Below are positions 1 through 5,694 of a stretch of 23,985 bases of DNA, one piece after another. Origin of the DNA: Gemmatimonadales bacterium (lineage in GTDB: Bacteria; Gemmatimonadota; Gemmatimonadetes; Gemmatimonadales; GWC2-71-9); the NCBI GenBank assembly GCA_013813675.1, contig JACCRH010000295.1:1-23985 (forward strand), given 5' to 3'. Position 1 is the first letter of the stretch. Each line of letters opens with the position of its first letter. A program made the position numbers and the translations under genes. The notes under the pieces are model-generated. The model ran no database searches, was not told where the DNA came from, and saw only the letters and a list, made by a program, of their open reading frames with translations.

Positions 1-185
1 TGGCCCTGCTTCGGGCGGTGAATCTCGGCGCTCACAACAAGGACAAGCAGGCATGCATCGTCTACCCTGATGGAATCGGGCGCTCCCGGATCACCAACGC
101 CCTGGTCGAGAGGAAGCTCGGCAGCCGTGGCACCGGCCGGAACCGGAATACCGTGTTGAAGCTGGACGCGCTGGCCGGGGAGTGA
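1..185 (+). pseudogene. DUF1697 family gene remnant with internal in-frame deletion, 5' end cut by window
   Basis: Reading from base 3 gives ALLRAVNLGAHNK, which resembles the extreme N-terminus of DUF1697 proteins (usually ALLRGINVGGxNK). It runs directly into IVYPDGIGRSRITNALVERK and GSRGTGRNRNTVLKL, which resemble the family's extreme C-terminus. The first two bases, TG, fit an ATG beginning one base upstream of the window, so the whole product would be about 62 residues against roughly 180 for the family. The middle of about 110 residues is absent while the frame is kept. The family has no settled function. I read it as an internally deleted, probably non-functional gene; a sequencing or assembly collapse would look the same. 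The family match is from memory of its conserved ends. Confidence 0.6.
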
Positions 186-193
186 GCGGCGTC

Positions 194-637
194 ATGCGAT
201 GTCTCTGCGTCTCACTTCTACTGCTGATCTCGCCGTCCGGCGACGGGTTGCCGCCGGCCGTGGCCCCGGCCATGGCCGCGCCCGCGCAGGACCCGCTCCC
301 GCGCTGGCAGTTGGCCGCGGCCTTCGTCAAGCGCGACTCCGCCGCGCTGCGTCGATTTCTCGCAGCCGACGTCATGATCTGGCCTCCGGCCCCGGACACG
401 GCGCGACGTGGCAGCACCGCCATCGCGTACTTCGTAGGCCTCGCGCTCAAGTCGGATGTGTCGCGGTCTGAATTTCGCCCACGGACCGTCGCGGCCGACG
501 GCGCCTACGTGATCGAGGACGGGGTCTGGAGCTTCACCCACCGGCGGGTCAAGGTAAGCGCCCGGTACGATCTTCGCTGGCGGCAGACGAAGGGCCGATG
601 GCAGGTCAGCTTCCTCAAGTGGGATCTCTTTCGCTGA
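194..637 (+). CDS. Secreted NTF2-like (SnoaL/DUF4440-type) protein
   Basis: The 147-residue product begins MRCLCVSLLLL, a basic start followed by a hydrophobic stretch, and reaches an Ala/Pro-rich region ending near APAQ at about residue 32. This looks like a Sec signal peptide, so the protein is probably exported. The remainder has the cone-fold pattern of NTF2-like proteins: a helix with WQLAAAFVKRDSAALRRFL, then alternating strands ending in a hydrophobic/aromatic strand (RWQVSFLKWDLF). I chose ATG 194 because the signal peptide starts there and GGAG lies about 11 bases upstream; an in-frame GTG at 182 would add four residues. The NTF2 fold serves many enzymes and binding proteins, so substrate and role cannot be given. 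It follows the DUF1697 remnant closely and precedes a membrane protein gene by 22 bases. Confidence 0.7.
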   Translation: MRCLCVSLLLLISPSGDGLPPAVAPAMAAPAQDPLPRWQLAAAFVKRDSAALRRFLAADVMIWPPAPDTARRGSTAIAYFVGLALKSDVSRSEFRPRTVAADGAYVIEDGVWSFTHRRVKVSARYDLRWRQTKGRWQVSFLKWDLFR

Positions 638-659
638 CCGGTGAAGCACGAGGTAGCAC

Positions 660-1031
660 ATGAACCCTGATTGGCTCGCCAGGATCGAAACCCTGGGCAC
701 CACGGCCGTGGTGCTGATGGTGGGAAGCATGGTGATCTGGCACGAGTCGGTCCAGCGCGGGGGGCTTCTCCTGCTCACGGTCGGCAGCGCCGTCGCCCTC
801 TACGCAGTAGCGCTTCTGGTCTGCGCCCGGCGGTCGGAGCCATCTCGCGTCGCCTGGTGGCCCTTCGCCCTCGCTGGGCTGGTGACGGGCGCGGTCGCCG
901 AGTTGATCAACGCGAGGTTCCTGCTGACCTCCGAGCTCCTCATCGCCGCTGTCACGGGCGTGGTGATCGGGACGGCGCACTGGGTTGCGTTGCGGGTCTG
1001 GCTCGGCCTCACCCGCCGTCCCGCGGCGTAG
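660..1031 (+). CDS. Small integral membrane protein, unknown function
   Basis: The product has 123 residues and four hydrophobic segments at roughly residues 12-27, 33-56, 65-80 and 90-112, with short loops, so a four-helix inner-membrane protein is likely. The ATG is preceded by GAGG at an 8-10 base distance. The segment AELINARFLLTSELLIAAVTG is amphipathic and could line the third/fourth helix pair. I do not recognise a named family. It lies between two NTF2-like genes on the same strand with 16-22 base gaps, suggesting one transcript, but there is no sequence motif that says what it transports or senses. Confidence 0.7.
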   Translation: MNPDWLARIETLGTTAVVLMVGSMVIWHESVQRGGLLLLTVGSAVALYAVALLVCARRSEPSRVAWWPFALAGLVTGAVAELINARFLLTSELLIAAVTGVVIGTAHWVALRVWLGLTRRPAA

Positions 1032-1047
1032 CCGGAGGGCCCGAGTC

Positions 1048-1554
1048 ATGAGCGAGCAGCGAGCCGCGGCCAATACCGCGCTGGTCGAGCGGTTCTACGC
1101 GGCATTCGATCGCCGGGATTATCACATCATGGCCGCCAGCTATTCGCCGGACGCCCGGTTTTCCGACCCGGTGTTCCCCCAACTGGTCGGACCCAGGATC
1201 GGCCTCATGTGGAGGATGCTCTGCGAGCGGGCCACCGACCTGCGGGTGGAGCGGGGGCCGGTGCGTGCCGAGAGCGACCGCGCCAGTGTGGAGTGGCAGG
1301 CGTGGTACACCTACAGCGTGACCGGACGGCGGGTGCACAATCGGATCGCTGCCACACTCACCTTCGAGCACGGCCTGATCCACCGGCACCATGACGGGTT
1401 CGACCTCTATCGCTGGGCCCGGCAGGCCCTCGGGCTCAAGGGTCTCCTGCTCGGCTGGACCCCGGTGGTACACCGGGCCATACGCCGGCGCGCGAGCCGC
1501 GCGCTGGACGAGTTTGCCGCCCGACGGGAGTCCTCCTCCCTGGAGAGCACCTGA
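1048..1554 (+). CDS. NTF2-like / SnoaL-type cytoplasmic protein
   Basis: The 168-residue product starts MSEQRAAANTALVERFYAAF, the usual first helix of SnoaL-type NTF2-like proteins, followed by RRDYHIMAASYSPDARFSDP, the typical strand-turn containing the conserved aromatic and FSDPVF. The next part, FEHGLIHRHHDGFDLYRWAR, is the C-terminal strand seen in SnoaL-like proteins that end in a DxxxYRWARQALG tail. ATG 1048 is favoured over the upstream open frame because GGAGGG sits 9 bases before it. There is no signal peptide, unlike the paralogue at 194-637. Such proteins can be hydratases, isomerases, cyclases or simple ligand-binding proteins; the substrate cannot be inferred. Its stop overlaps the start of the next short reading frame by one base. 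Confidence 0.75.
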   Translation: MSEQRAAANTALVERFYAAFDRRDYHIMAASYSPDARFSDPVFPQLVGPRIGLMWRMLCERATDLRVERGPVRAESDRASVEWQAWYTYSVTGRRVHNRIAATLTFEHGLIHRHHDGFDLYRWARQALGLKGLLLGWTPVVHRAIRRRASRALDEFAARRESSSLEST

Positions 1555-1667
1555 TGCTGGACGTGATTCTGAAGCGGTTCGAGCAGCCCGACGAGGTCCG
1601 CGAGATGATCAAGGGGACGACCTACGTCTCTCTCCACTTCCTCGGCGCCGATAGCTACGCGCGCTGA
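1554..1667 (+). pseudogene. Short frame resembling the N-terminus of a cupin-type protein, probably a remnant
   Basis: The frame encodes 37 residues beginning MLDVILKRFEQPDEVREMIKG. This resembles the first 20 residues of small single-domain cupins, which often open with a RFxxPDEVRxFxKG stretch. The match is lost after that and the frame ends, with no beta-barrel or metal-binding His motif. I find no continuation in another frame before the minus-strand gene at 1688. It overlaps the preceding stop by one base and so could be translated by coupling. It could be a truncated cupin gene or simply a short spurious frame. The similarity is recalled, not searched. Confidence 0.3.
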
Positions 1668-1687
1668 AGGCGCCGGGCCGAGGTCGC

Positions 1688-2086
1688 TTACGTCTCCGCC
1701 TCGGGCGTGTGGTAGAAGAACTGCTCGCGCACGATCTTGCCGTCCTTCACCGTGTAGAGCGCCATCTCGGTCATCACCGAACGCTGGCCGCTCGGTTTGA
1801 ACGTCGTGTCCAACAGGTACTGGACCGCAAACTGGTCCCCGCCGACGAACGGGCCGTTGACCTCGGCGGAGTTCACCTCGTAGTTGGCCAGCCACCATTC
1901 GTTCTTCTGCCGGATAGCATCGATGCCCGTCATCTCGGCCGGCATGGCCTCGTTGCCGACCGGCTCGAGGCTCACGATCTTGGGTGAATAGAGCTTGCCG
2001 ATCGCGTCGAGGTTGCGCCCTGCCCGGCAAAGGGACACGAGCTCGTTGGCGACGGCCGTGGTGGAAGCGGGAGCGGCGGTTGTCAT
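1688..2086 (-). CDS. SnoaL-like (NTF2 superfamily) protein
   Basis: The product is 132 residues, with ANELVSLCRAGRNLDAIGKL as the first helix, LYSPKIVSLEPVG as the first strand and GIDAIRQKNEWWLANYEV as the second helix. It ends in LYTVKDGKIVREQFFYH, the sheet strands typical of SnoaL-like proteins of the 'ketosteroid isomerase-related' type. I start it at the ATG whose codon lies at 2084-2086, because AGGAGG is seen on the minus strand 7 bases upstream; the open frame continues 20 residues further but without such a site. It is monocistronic, facing away from the DinB gene, with a plausible promoter in the 113-base gap. The chemistry is unknown. It is the third of four NTF2-fold genes in the window. 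Confidence 0.8.
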   Translation of the reverse strand: MTTAAPASTTAVANELVSLCRAGRNLDAIGKLYSPKIVSLEPVGNEAMPAEMTGIDAIRQKNEWWLANYEVNSAEVNGPFVGGDQFAVQYLLDTTFKPSGQRSVMTEMALYTVKDGKIVREQFFYHTPEAET

Positions 2087-2099
2087 GGAGACCTCCTGA

Positions 2100-2116
2100 G
2101 TGGGTGTGCTACCCAC
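2100..2116. promoter_or_regulatory. Small inverted repeat in the leader of the minus-strand SnoaL-like gene
   Basis: GTGGGT at 2100-2105 and ACCCAC at 2111-2116 form a perfect 6-bp stem with a 5-base loop. It sits directly upstream of the Shine-Dalgarno sequence of the minus-strand gene and next to the predicted transcription start. It could be an operator half-site pair or a leader hairpin. Six base pairs can occur by chance at this GC content. Confidence 0.25.
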
Positions 2117-2117
2117 C

Positions 2118-2146
2118 ATATTACCAGGAAATGCCGCCTCTGCCAC
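2118..2146 (-). promoter_or_regulatory. Possible sigma-70-type promoter for the minus-strand SnoaL-like gene
   Basis: Read on the minus strand, GTGGCA (2146-2141, four of six bases match TTGACA) is followed after 17 bases by TAATAT (2123-2118, close to TATAAT). Spacing is optimal and the start would fall near 2111, giving a leader of about 25 bases containing AGGAGG. The TAATAT lies in one of the few AT-rich spots of this region. The organism's promoter consensus is unknown, so this is a motif match only. Confidence 0.35.
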
Positions 2147-2199
2147 GCCACGATGGTGTAACGGGCGGACGTTCGCATCACGGCGCTTCAGGAGTGAAC

Positions 2200-2754
2200 A
2201 TGAGCCAGTTGGCCCTCTCCCGGCCGAGCCCGGAGGAAGCCGCCCCGTTCTACCACGACTACATCTCCAAGGTGGCCGGAGAGCAGATCGGACGCTATCT
2301 GAGCGAGACGCTCGAGGCGCTGGAGCGGCTGGCGGCGCCGCTCGACGAGGCCGCGGCCCGGGCGCGCTACGCCCCAGGGAAGTGGAGCGTCAAGGAGGTG
2401 GTGGGACATGTCACCGACGCCGAGCGAATCTTCGCGTACCGACTGATGCGGATCGCCAGGGGCGATACCACTCCTCTGCCGGGATTCGATGAGAACGCCT
2501 ACGTGCCCGCCGGCGACTTCGATGCGCGGCCGCTGGCATCCCTGGTGGCGGAGTTCCGTACGGTTCGGTCCAGCACGATCGCGCTGATGAATGGGCTGCC
2601 GTCCGGCGCCTGGAGCCGGTCCGGCGAGGCGAGCGGCGCGACCATCAGCGCGCGGGCGCTGGCCTACATCATTGTCGGCCACCTGGTGCACCACAGCGGC
2701 GTGCTGCGGGAGCGCTACCGCCTGTCCCCGGCCAGGGCCGGAGCAACCGCCTGA
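2200..2754 (+). CDS. DinB family protein (putative metal-dependent hydrolase/transferase)
   Basis: The 184-residue product has the DinB four-helix pattern. WSVKEVVGHVTDAERIFAYR carries the first conserved His (H70), and GHLVHHSGVLRERY near the end carries H161 and H165 in an HxxxH arrangement; these three are the metal ligands in the family. The residues AYVPAGDFDARPLASLVAEF match the usual DinB linker (FDEN.Y....D..R.L..L..EF). The length is close to the family norm. ATG 2200 is preceded by AGGAG at 5-6 bases; the frame is open further upstream but that part lies in the divergent intergenic region and is not DinB-like. The family includes bacillithiol and mycothiol transferases, but the true substrate is unknown here. 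Confidence 0.88.
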   Translation: MSQLALSRPSPEEAAPFYHDYISKVAGEQIGRYLSETLEALERLAAPLDEAAARARYAPGKWSVKEVVGHVTDAERIFAYRLMRIARGDTTPLPGFDENAYVPAGDFDARPLASLVAEFRTVRSSTIALMNGLPSGAWSRSGEASGATISARALAYIIVGHLVHHSGVLRERYRLSPARAGATA

Positions 2755-2769
2755 TCCCGGGACGCCGCC

Positions 2770-3054
2770 GTGATACTTCGCGTCTGTGACAACGGTCGGG
2801 AACAGGTGGTGCCCGCGGCGCCGGAGCTGGTCGAGAGCGTGTTCGCACCCGACACCGAGATCGCCGACGGCACCGAGATCACCCCGGCCGAAGGCGACCG
2901 CTGGGTCGCGGCGCTGGCCGTAGGCGCTCGGGGCGGGCCGGGGGAGTTTCTCTTGTCGGGCGCCGCTGGGGAGACCGCGACGGTCTCGGGCCAGGCCGGG
3001 CGGAGCGAAGCACTCCGCCGGTTCCGTGAGTTCCTGTCTCGAGGCGGCGAGTAG
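2770..3054 (+). CDS. Unknown 94-residue protein upstream of a PIN toxin
   Basis: A GTG start gives a 94-residue acidic protein beginning MILRVCDNGREQVVPAAPEL. Its middle, WVAALAVGARGGPGEFLLSG, suggests an alternating beta structure, and the end (GRSEALRRFREFLSRGGE) looks like an amphipathic helix. There is no signal peptide or membrane segment. Such strand-rich small proteins with a WVA.L..G.......L pattern occur among immunity and regulatory proteins, but I do not recognise this one. It starts 15 bases after DinB and ends 5 bases before the PIN toxin, so it is very likely co-transcribed with the toxin-antitoxin pair. Whether it takes part in that system is unknown. Confidence 0.55.
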   Translation: MILRVCDNGREQVVPAAPELVESVFAPDTEIADGTEITPAEGDRWVAALAVGARGGPGEFLLSGAAGETATVSGQAGRSEALRRFREFLSRGGE

Positions 3055-3059
3055 GCGGT

Positions 3060-3452
3060 ATGGAGCTCGTGGTCGATACGTCCGCCCTGATCGCCGTCCT
3101 GACCGGGGAGCCCACCCGCGACCGTCTCATCGCCCGGACCCAGGGCGCGGAGCTTCTCGCGCCGGGATCGGTGCACTGGGAGACCGGCAACGCGCTCTCC
3201 GCCCTGCTCAAGCGCCGGCGGCTGAAGCTGGCCGAGGTCCAGGCGGCCCTGGTCGCGTACGCCCAGATTCCAATCCGGCTGGTCGAGGTCGAGCTGGGCG
3301 CGGCGATCGAGCTGGCCGACCGGTTCGGGCTCTACGCGTACGATGCCTATCTCATGGCGTGTGCCCGGCGGCATGGCGCCCCCTTGCTCACGCTGGACCC
3401 CCGGCTGGGGCGGGCGGCTCACGAGGCCGGGGTGAAGGTGCTGGAGGTGTGA
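3060..3452 (+). CDS. vapC: PIN-domain ribonuclease toxin (VapC family)
   Basis: The 130-residue product opens with MELVVDTSALIAVL, the hallmark PIN N-terminus. The four conserved acidic residues that bind Mg/Mn are visible: D6, E41 (in WETGNAL), D95 (in AYDAYLMACA) and D113 (in LLTLDPRL). Length and order fit a single-domain VapC, an RNase that cuts tRNA or rRNA when freed from its antitoxin. ATG 3060 lies 5 bases after the preceding stop. A Phd-like antitoxin gene begins one base after this gene's stop, which is the reverse of the usual antitoxin-first order. All catalytic residues are intact, so the toxin is probably active. The target RNA cannot be deduced. Confidence 0.9.
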   Translation: MELVVDTSALIAVLTGEPTRDRLIARTQGAELLAPGSVHWETGNALSALLKRRRLKLAEVQAALVAYAQIPIRLVEVELGAAIELADRFGLYAYDAYLMACARRHGAPLLTLDPRLGRAAHEAGVKVLEV

Positions 3453-3453
3453 G

Positions 3454-3675
3454 GTGAAGGAGTTCTCGACGCTGGAAGCGCGCCAGCGGCTCGCCTCGCT
3501 GCTGGAGCGGGCCAGCAAGGACGGCGCGGTAAGAATTCGGCGAAAGGATGGCCAGGCATTCGTGCTGCGCCCGGAGCCGCCGGCGCGCTCGCCGCTGGAT
3601 GTGGCGGCGATCGAGGCACGCCTCAGTCGAGAGGACATTGTGGACGCCATCCGGGAAGGCCGGCGGCCGGCGTAA
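3454..3675 (+). CDS. Phd/YefM-like antitoxin partner of the PIN toxin
   Basis: A GTG start gives 73 residues. The N-terminal part, EFSTLEARQRLASLLERASK, followed by DGAVRIRRKDGQAFVLRPE, has the Phd/YefM layout: a strand and helix for dimerisation and DNA binding with a conserved RxxGxxxxL pattern. The C-terminal part (IEARLSREDIVDAIREGRRP) is a helical segment of the type that wraps the toxin. It starts one base after the PIN toxin stop, so the two are coupled. Members normally repress their own promoter and neutralise the toxin; that is family knowledge, not seen here. The start is GTG with GAGG just before it inside the toxin's end. The toxin-first order would favour feedback through translation coupling. 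Confidence 0.75.
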   Translation: MKEFSTLEARQRLASLLERASKDGAVRIRRKDGQAFVLRPEPPARSPLDVAAIEARLSREDIVDAIREGRRPA

Positions 3676-3702
3676 GGAGCATTCACCGCAGAGAGGAGCT
3701 TC

Positions 3703-3921
3703 GTGGCCAACATCGATGACTGCGTTCCCGGTCGCCGCGCGCGGGTGCTTCAGACCGGCGTGGCGCGGGTCGCCGGAAAGACCGGCACTATCGTTGAAGT
3801 CTCCCGCACCAGGCGGCCACCCACCGGTCCACTGAAGGACCGGGTGACGCTCGATGTCCCCGGGCACGGCGAAGTGGCGTTCAACCCCGCTGACGTCGAG
3901 GTGTTGCCCGACGATGCGTAG
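3703..3921 (+). CDS. Small KOW/SH3-like protein, unknown function
   Basis: A GTG start with GAGGAG 6-7 bases upstream gives 72 residues. RARVLQTGVARVAGKTGTIV followed by EVSRTRR has the GxxGxVxxV turn of KOW-type SH3-like beta barrels, and the end (VTLDVPGHGEVAFNPADVEV) reads like the closing strands. Such folds bind RNA, DNA or proteins; no catalytic motif is visible. It is 27 bases downstream of the antitoxin and overlaps the next gene by about 8 bases if that gene starts at 3914. I do not recognise a named family, and the KOW comparison is based on a short motif. Confidence 0.55.
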   Translation: MANIDDCVPGRRARVLQTGVARVAGKTGTIVEVSRTRRPPTGPLKDRVTLDVPGHGEVAFNPADVEVLPDDA

Positions 3922-4264
3922 AGCCATGACCGGATGGATCGTTGTGGCGGTGGGCTTCATGGGTCTGGGTCTGGGAGCGGTGCTCGGCGCGCAGTCCGGC
4001 CGGGTGCGGGAGCTCCCCCCCGGGACCATCCGGGAATGGCGCCAGTACGCCAGCGACGTCGAGCGGGGAGCCCGCACGCCGTCCGCGGCCACCACCCGGC
4101 TCCTGACCGAGACCGCCATCGCCCAGCAGGCCCACGCGCGGTCGGTGGTCGATCTGCTGCGATTGATGGGTGCTGGTGTCGCGCTGCTCGGCCTGTTCTT
4201 GACGGCGGACCTGATCCGCTACCGCGCCAAGCACGCCGGCGAGCCGAAGCCGCCGGCGGCCTGA
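3914..4264 (+). CDS. Small two-helix membrane protein, unknown function
   Basis: From ATG 3914 the product has 116 residues; a second in-frame ATG at 3926 would give 112. The N-terminus MRRAMTGWIVVAVGFMGLGL forms one hydrophobic segment preceded by basic residues, and VVDLLRLMGAGVALLGLFLT forms the second near residue 85-105. Between them is a charged stretch with RQYASDVERGARTPSAATTR that is probably exposed outside or in the periplasm. A GAGG lies about 11 bases before 3914. It overlaps the upstream gene and is followed without gap by the DUF488 gene, so it belongs to the same run. No recognised family. Confidence 0.6.
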   Translation: MRRAMTGWIVVAVGFMGLGLGAVLGAQSGRVRELPPGTIREWRQYASDVERGARTPSAATTRLLTETAIAQQAHARSVVDLLRLMGAGVALLGLFLTADLIRYRAKHAGEPKPPAA

Positions 4265-4789
4265 GTGCCGCGGGTGTCGAGCTTGAAGCGTTCTCGGGAG
4301 CCGGCCATCGCCAGTGCGCGGGAGGTGGCAACGGTGGGATATCAGGCGGCCACTGTGGACACCTTCCTCGAGGTGCTGGCCGAGCATCGTGTCGAGCTGC
4401 TGGTGGACATCCGGGCAGTGGCGAGCTCACGGCGCCCAGGATTCGCGAAGTCCGCGTTGGCCGCCAATCTTCATGGCGCCGGCATCGAGTACCTCCATCT
4501 GCGCGGCCTCGGCACTCCGGCTGAAGGCCGGGCGGCTGCCCGGGCCGGCCGGCACGCGGAGATGCGGGAGATTTTCCAACGCCACCTGGCCACCCAGAGC
4601 GCCCGGGCTGAGCTCGAAGCGCTAGCGGACATCGTGCGGTCGGGGCGGCGGGTCTGCCTGCTTTGCCTCGAGGCCGACCCGACGCACTGTCACCGAAGCC
4701 TGGTGGCGAATGCCCTGGCGACAATGGTCCCCTTACGGGTGAATCACCTGGCGCCGGGTCGAGACATCGGGCAGGAGGAGACGTTCTGA
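4265..4789 (+). CDS. DUF488 family protein
   Basis: The product has 174 residues from GTG 4265, which directly follows the previous stop. The family signature is clear: ATVGYQAATVDTFLEVLAEH, then VELLVDIRAVASSRRPGFAK and GIEYLHLRGLG, and later VCLLCLEADPTHCHRSLVA. The last motif, Cys-x3-Pro/Asp-xxCHR, is the conserved CxE...CHR cluster of DUF488. The family has no established activity; the conserved Cys and His residues suggest nucleic-acid or metal binding. Its first 20 residues (SSLKRSREPAIASARE) precede the family core, so a later start, such as GTG 4274 or one closer to VATVGY, is possible. Its last base overlaps the ATG of the META lipoprotein. Confidence 0.85.
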   Translation: MPRVSSLKRSREPAIASAREVATVGYQAATVDTFLEVLAEHRVELLVDIRAVASSRRPGFAKSALAANLHGAGIEYLHLRGLGTPAEGRAAARAGRHAEMREIFQRHLATQSARAELEALADIVRSGRRVCLLCLEADPTHCHRSLVANALATMVPLRVNHLAPGRDIGQEETF

Positions 4790-5244
4790 TGCGAGTCGCT
4801 CCAAGTGCATGCACGGCGCTGTGGCTCATCGCCCTGGCCGCCTGCGGCCCCAAGCCACCGGCCGCTGAGCCACCGGCCGCTGAGCCACCGCCAGCCTCCG
4901 GCACCGCGTCGCTCAATAACCGAGAATGGATCCTCGTCCACCTCGGGGAGATGGCGGCCCCGCTCGGCGCCGGGGGCCGTCCCGCCACCATCCAGTTCGA
5001 TCAGTCGAACGGACGCGCGGCGGGGTTCGCCGGGTGCAATCGATACAGCGCCGGGTACAGCCTCGCCGGCGAGACCCTCAGCTTCGGCCCGGCGATCTCG
5101 ACCAAGATGGCGTGTGCCGACGGCGACGAGTTGGAGCGGGGCTTTCTGGCCATGTTGCCCGCGATCGAGACCTACGAGGTCTCCGACTCGGCCCTCACTC
5201 TCAGCGGCTCGGGCGGCCCTCTGGCGCGCTTCCGCGCCCCCTGA
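4789..5244 (+). CDS. META-domain (HslJ-like) lipoprotein
   Basis: The 151-residue product starts MRVAPSACTALWLIALAACG: a short basic start, a hydrophobic stretch and the lipobox LAAC with C19 as the acylated residue. After a Pro/Ala linker (residues about 20-36) comes a META domain at roughly 40-150: REWILVHLGEM, then GFAGCNRYSAGYSLAGE and LSFGPAISTKMACAD, ending in ALTLSGSGGPLARF. HslJ-like META proteins are envelope proteins linked to stress or motility; the biochemical role is unclear. ATG 4789 overlaps the DUF488 stop (ATGA) and has AGGAGGAG 8 bases upstream, a strong site. The linker contains a DNA tandem repeat (see 4855-4890). Confidence 0.85.
   Translation: MRVAPSACTALWLIALAACGPKPPAAEPPAAEPPPASGTASLNNREWILVHLGEMAAPLGAGGRPATIQFDQSNGRAAGFAGCNRYSAGYSLAGETLSFGPAISTKMACADGDELERGFLAMLPAIETYEVSDSALTLSGSGGPLARFRAP
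4855..4890 (+). repeat. 15-bp tandem repeat in the lipoprotein linker
   Basis: The unit CCACCGGCCGCTGAG occurs at 4855-4869 and 4870-4884, with a further partial copy (CCACCG) at 4885-4890. It encodes PPAAE twice, in the flexible linker between lipobox and META domain. The unit is a multiple of three, so slippage would change linker length without shifting the frame. Confidence 0.85.
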
Positions 5245-5257
5245 TCGGACGAATCGG

Positions 5258-5635
5258 GTGGGAGCGCCAAGGCTCGACCGCTGGACGTACATCTCGTCCG
5301 GGCTGCCCGTGGGCCTGGCCCTCGGCGCCGGCATCTGGCTCGTCTTCGCCGCCGTCACCGGGCGCCACGAGCCTTGGGATTCGGCCGGTGTAAGCTACCC
5401 GGCGGCGTTGCTGTGCGCGGGCGCCATCGGAGGGTTCATGGTCCCCGGACACTGGGCCGAGGTAGCGGTGGGAATCTTCAGCGGCCAGGCGGTCGTGCTG
5501 CTGGCGAGGGTGCTGCTCGATCCCGCCAGTGGCGGGCTGTGGCCGCTGGGCATGCTGTTTCTCGGCGTCTATTCACTGCTCGCGCTGATCGGCGCCGGAC
5601 TGGGCTCGGGCCTGCGACGCGTCCTGGGCGGCTAG
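5258..5635 (+). CDS. Small four-helix membrane protein, unknown function
   Basis: From GTG 5258 the product has 125 residues: a short basic start (GAPRLDRW), then hydrophobic stretches at about residues 12-36, 48-64, 68-88 and 96-119 (for example LWPLGMLFLGVYSLLALIGA). The pattern fits a compact inner-membrane protein with an even helix count. It has no recognisable motif. It follows the META lipoprotein by 13 bases and precedes the ADOP permease by 59 bases. GTG is chosen because it is the first plausible start after the preceding stop; there is GGGTGGGAG around it but no well-spaced Shine-Dalgarno sequence, so the start is uncertain. Confidence 0.6.
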   Translation: MGAPRLDRWTYISSGLPVGLALGAGIWLVFAAVTGRHEPWDSAGVSYPAALLCAGAIGGFMVPGHWAEVAVGIFSGQAVVLLARVLLDPASGGLWPLGMLFLGVYSLLALIGAGLGSGLRRVLGG

Positions 5636-5694
5636 TCCGGGAGTGGCGTGGAGCATGCCCAGGGGACAGACCAGGCCAAGACGAGAACCGAACA

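Noticed and set aside
3957..4991. Minus-strand open frame of 344 residues
   Set aside because: It is antisense to the DUF488 and META lipoprotein genes, which have clear family motifs; its own translation is low-complexity Ala/Pro/Arg.
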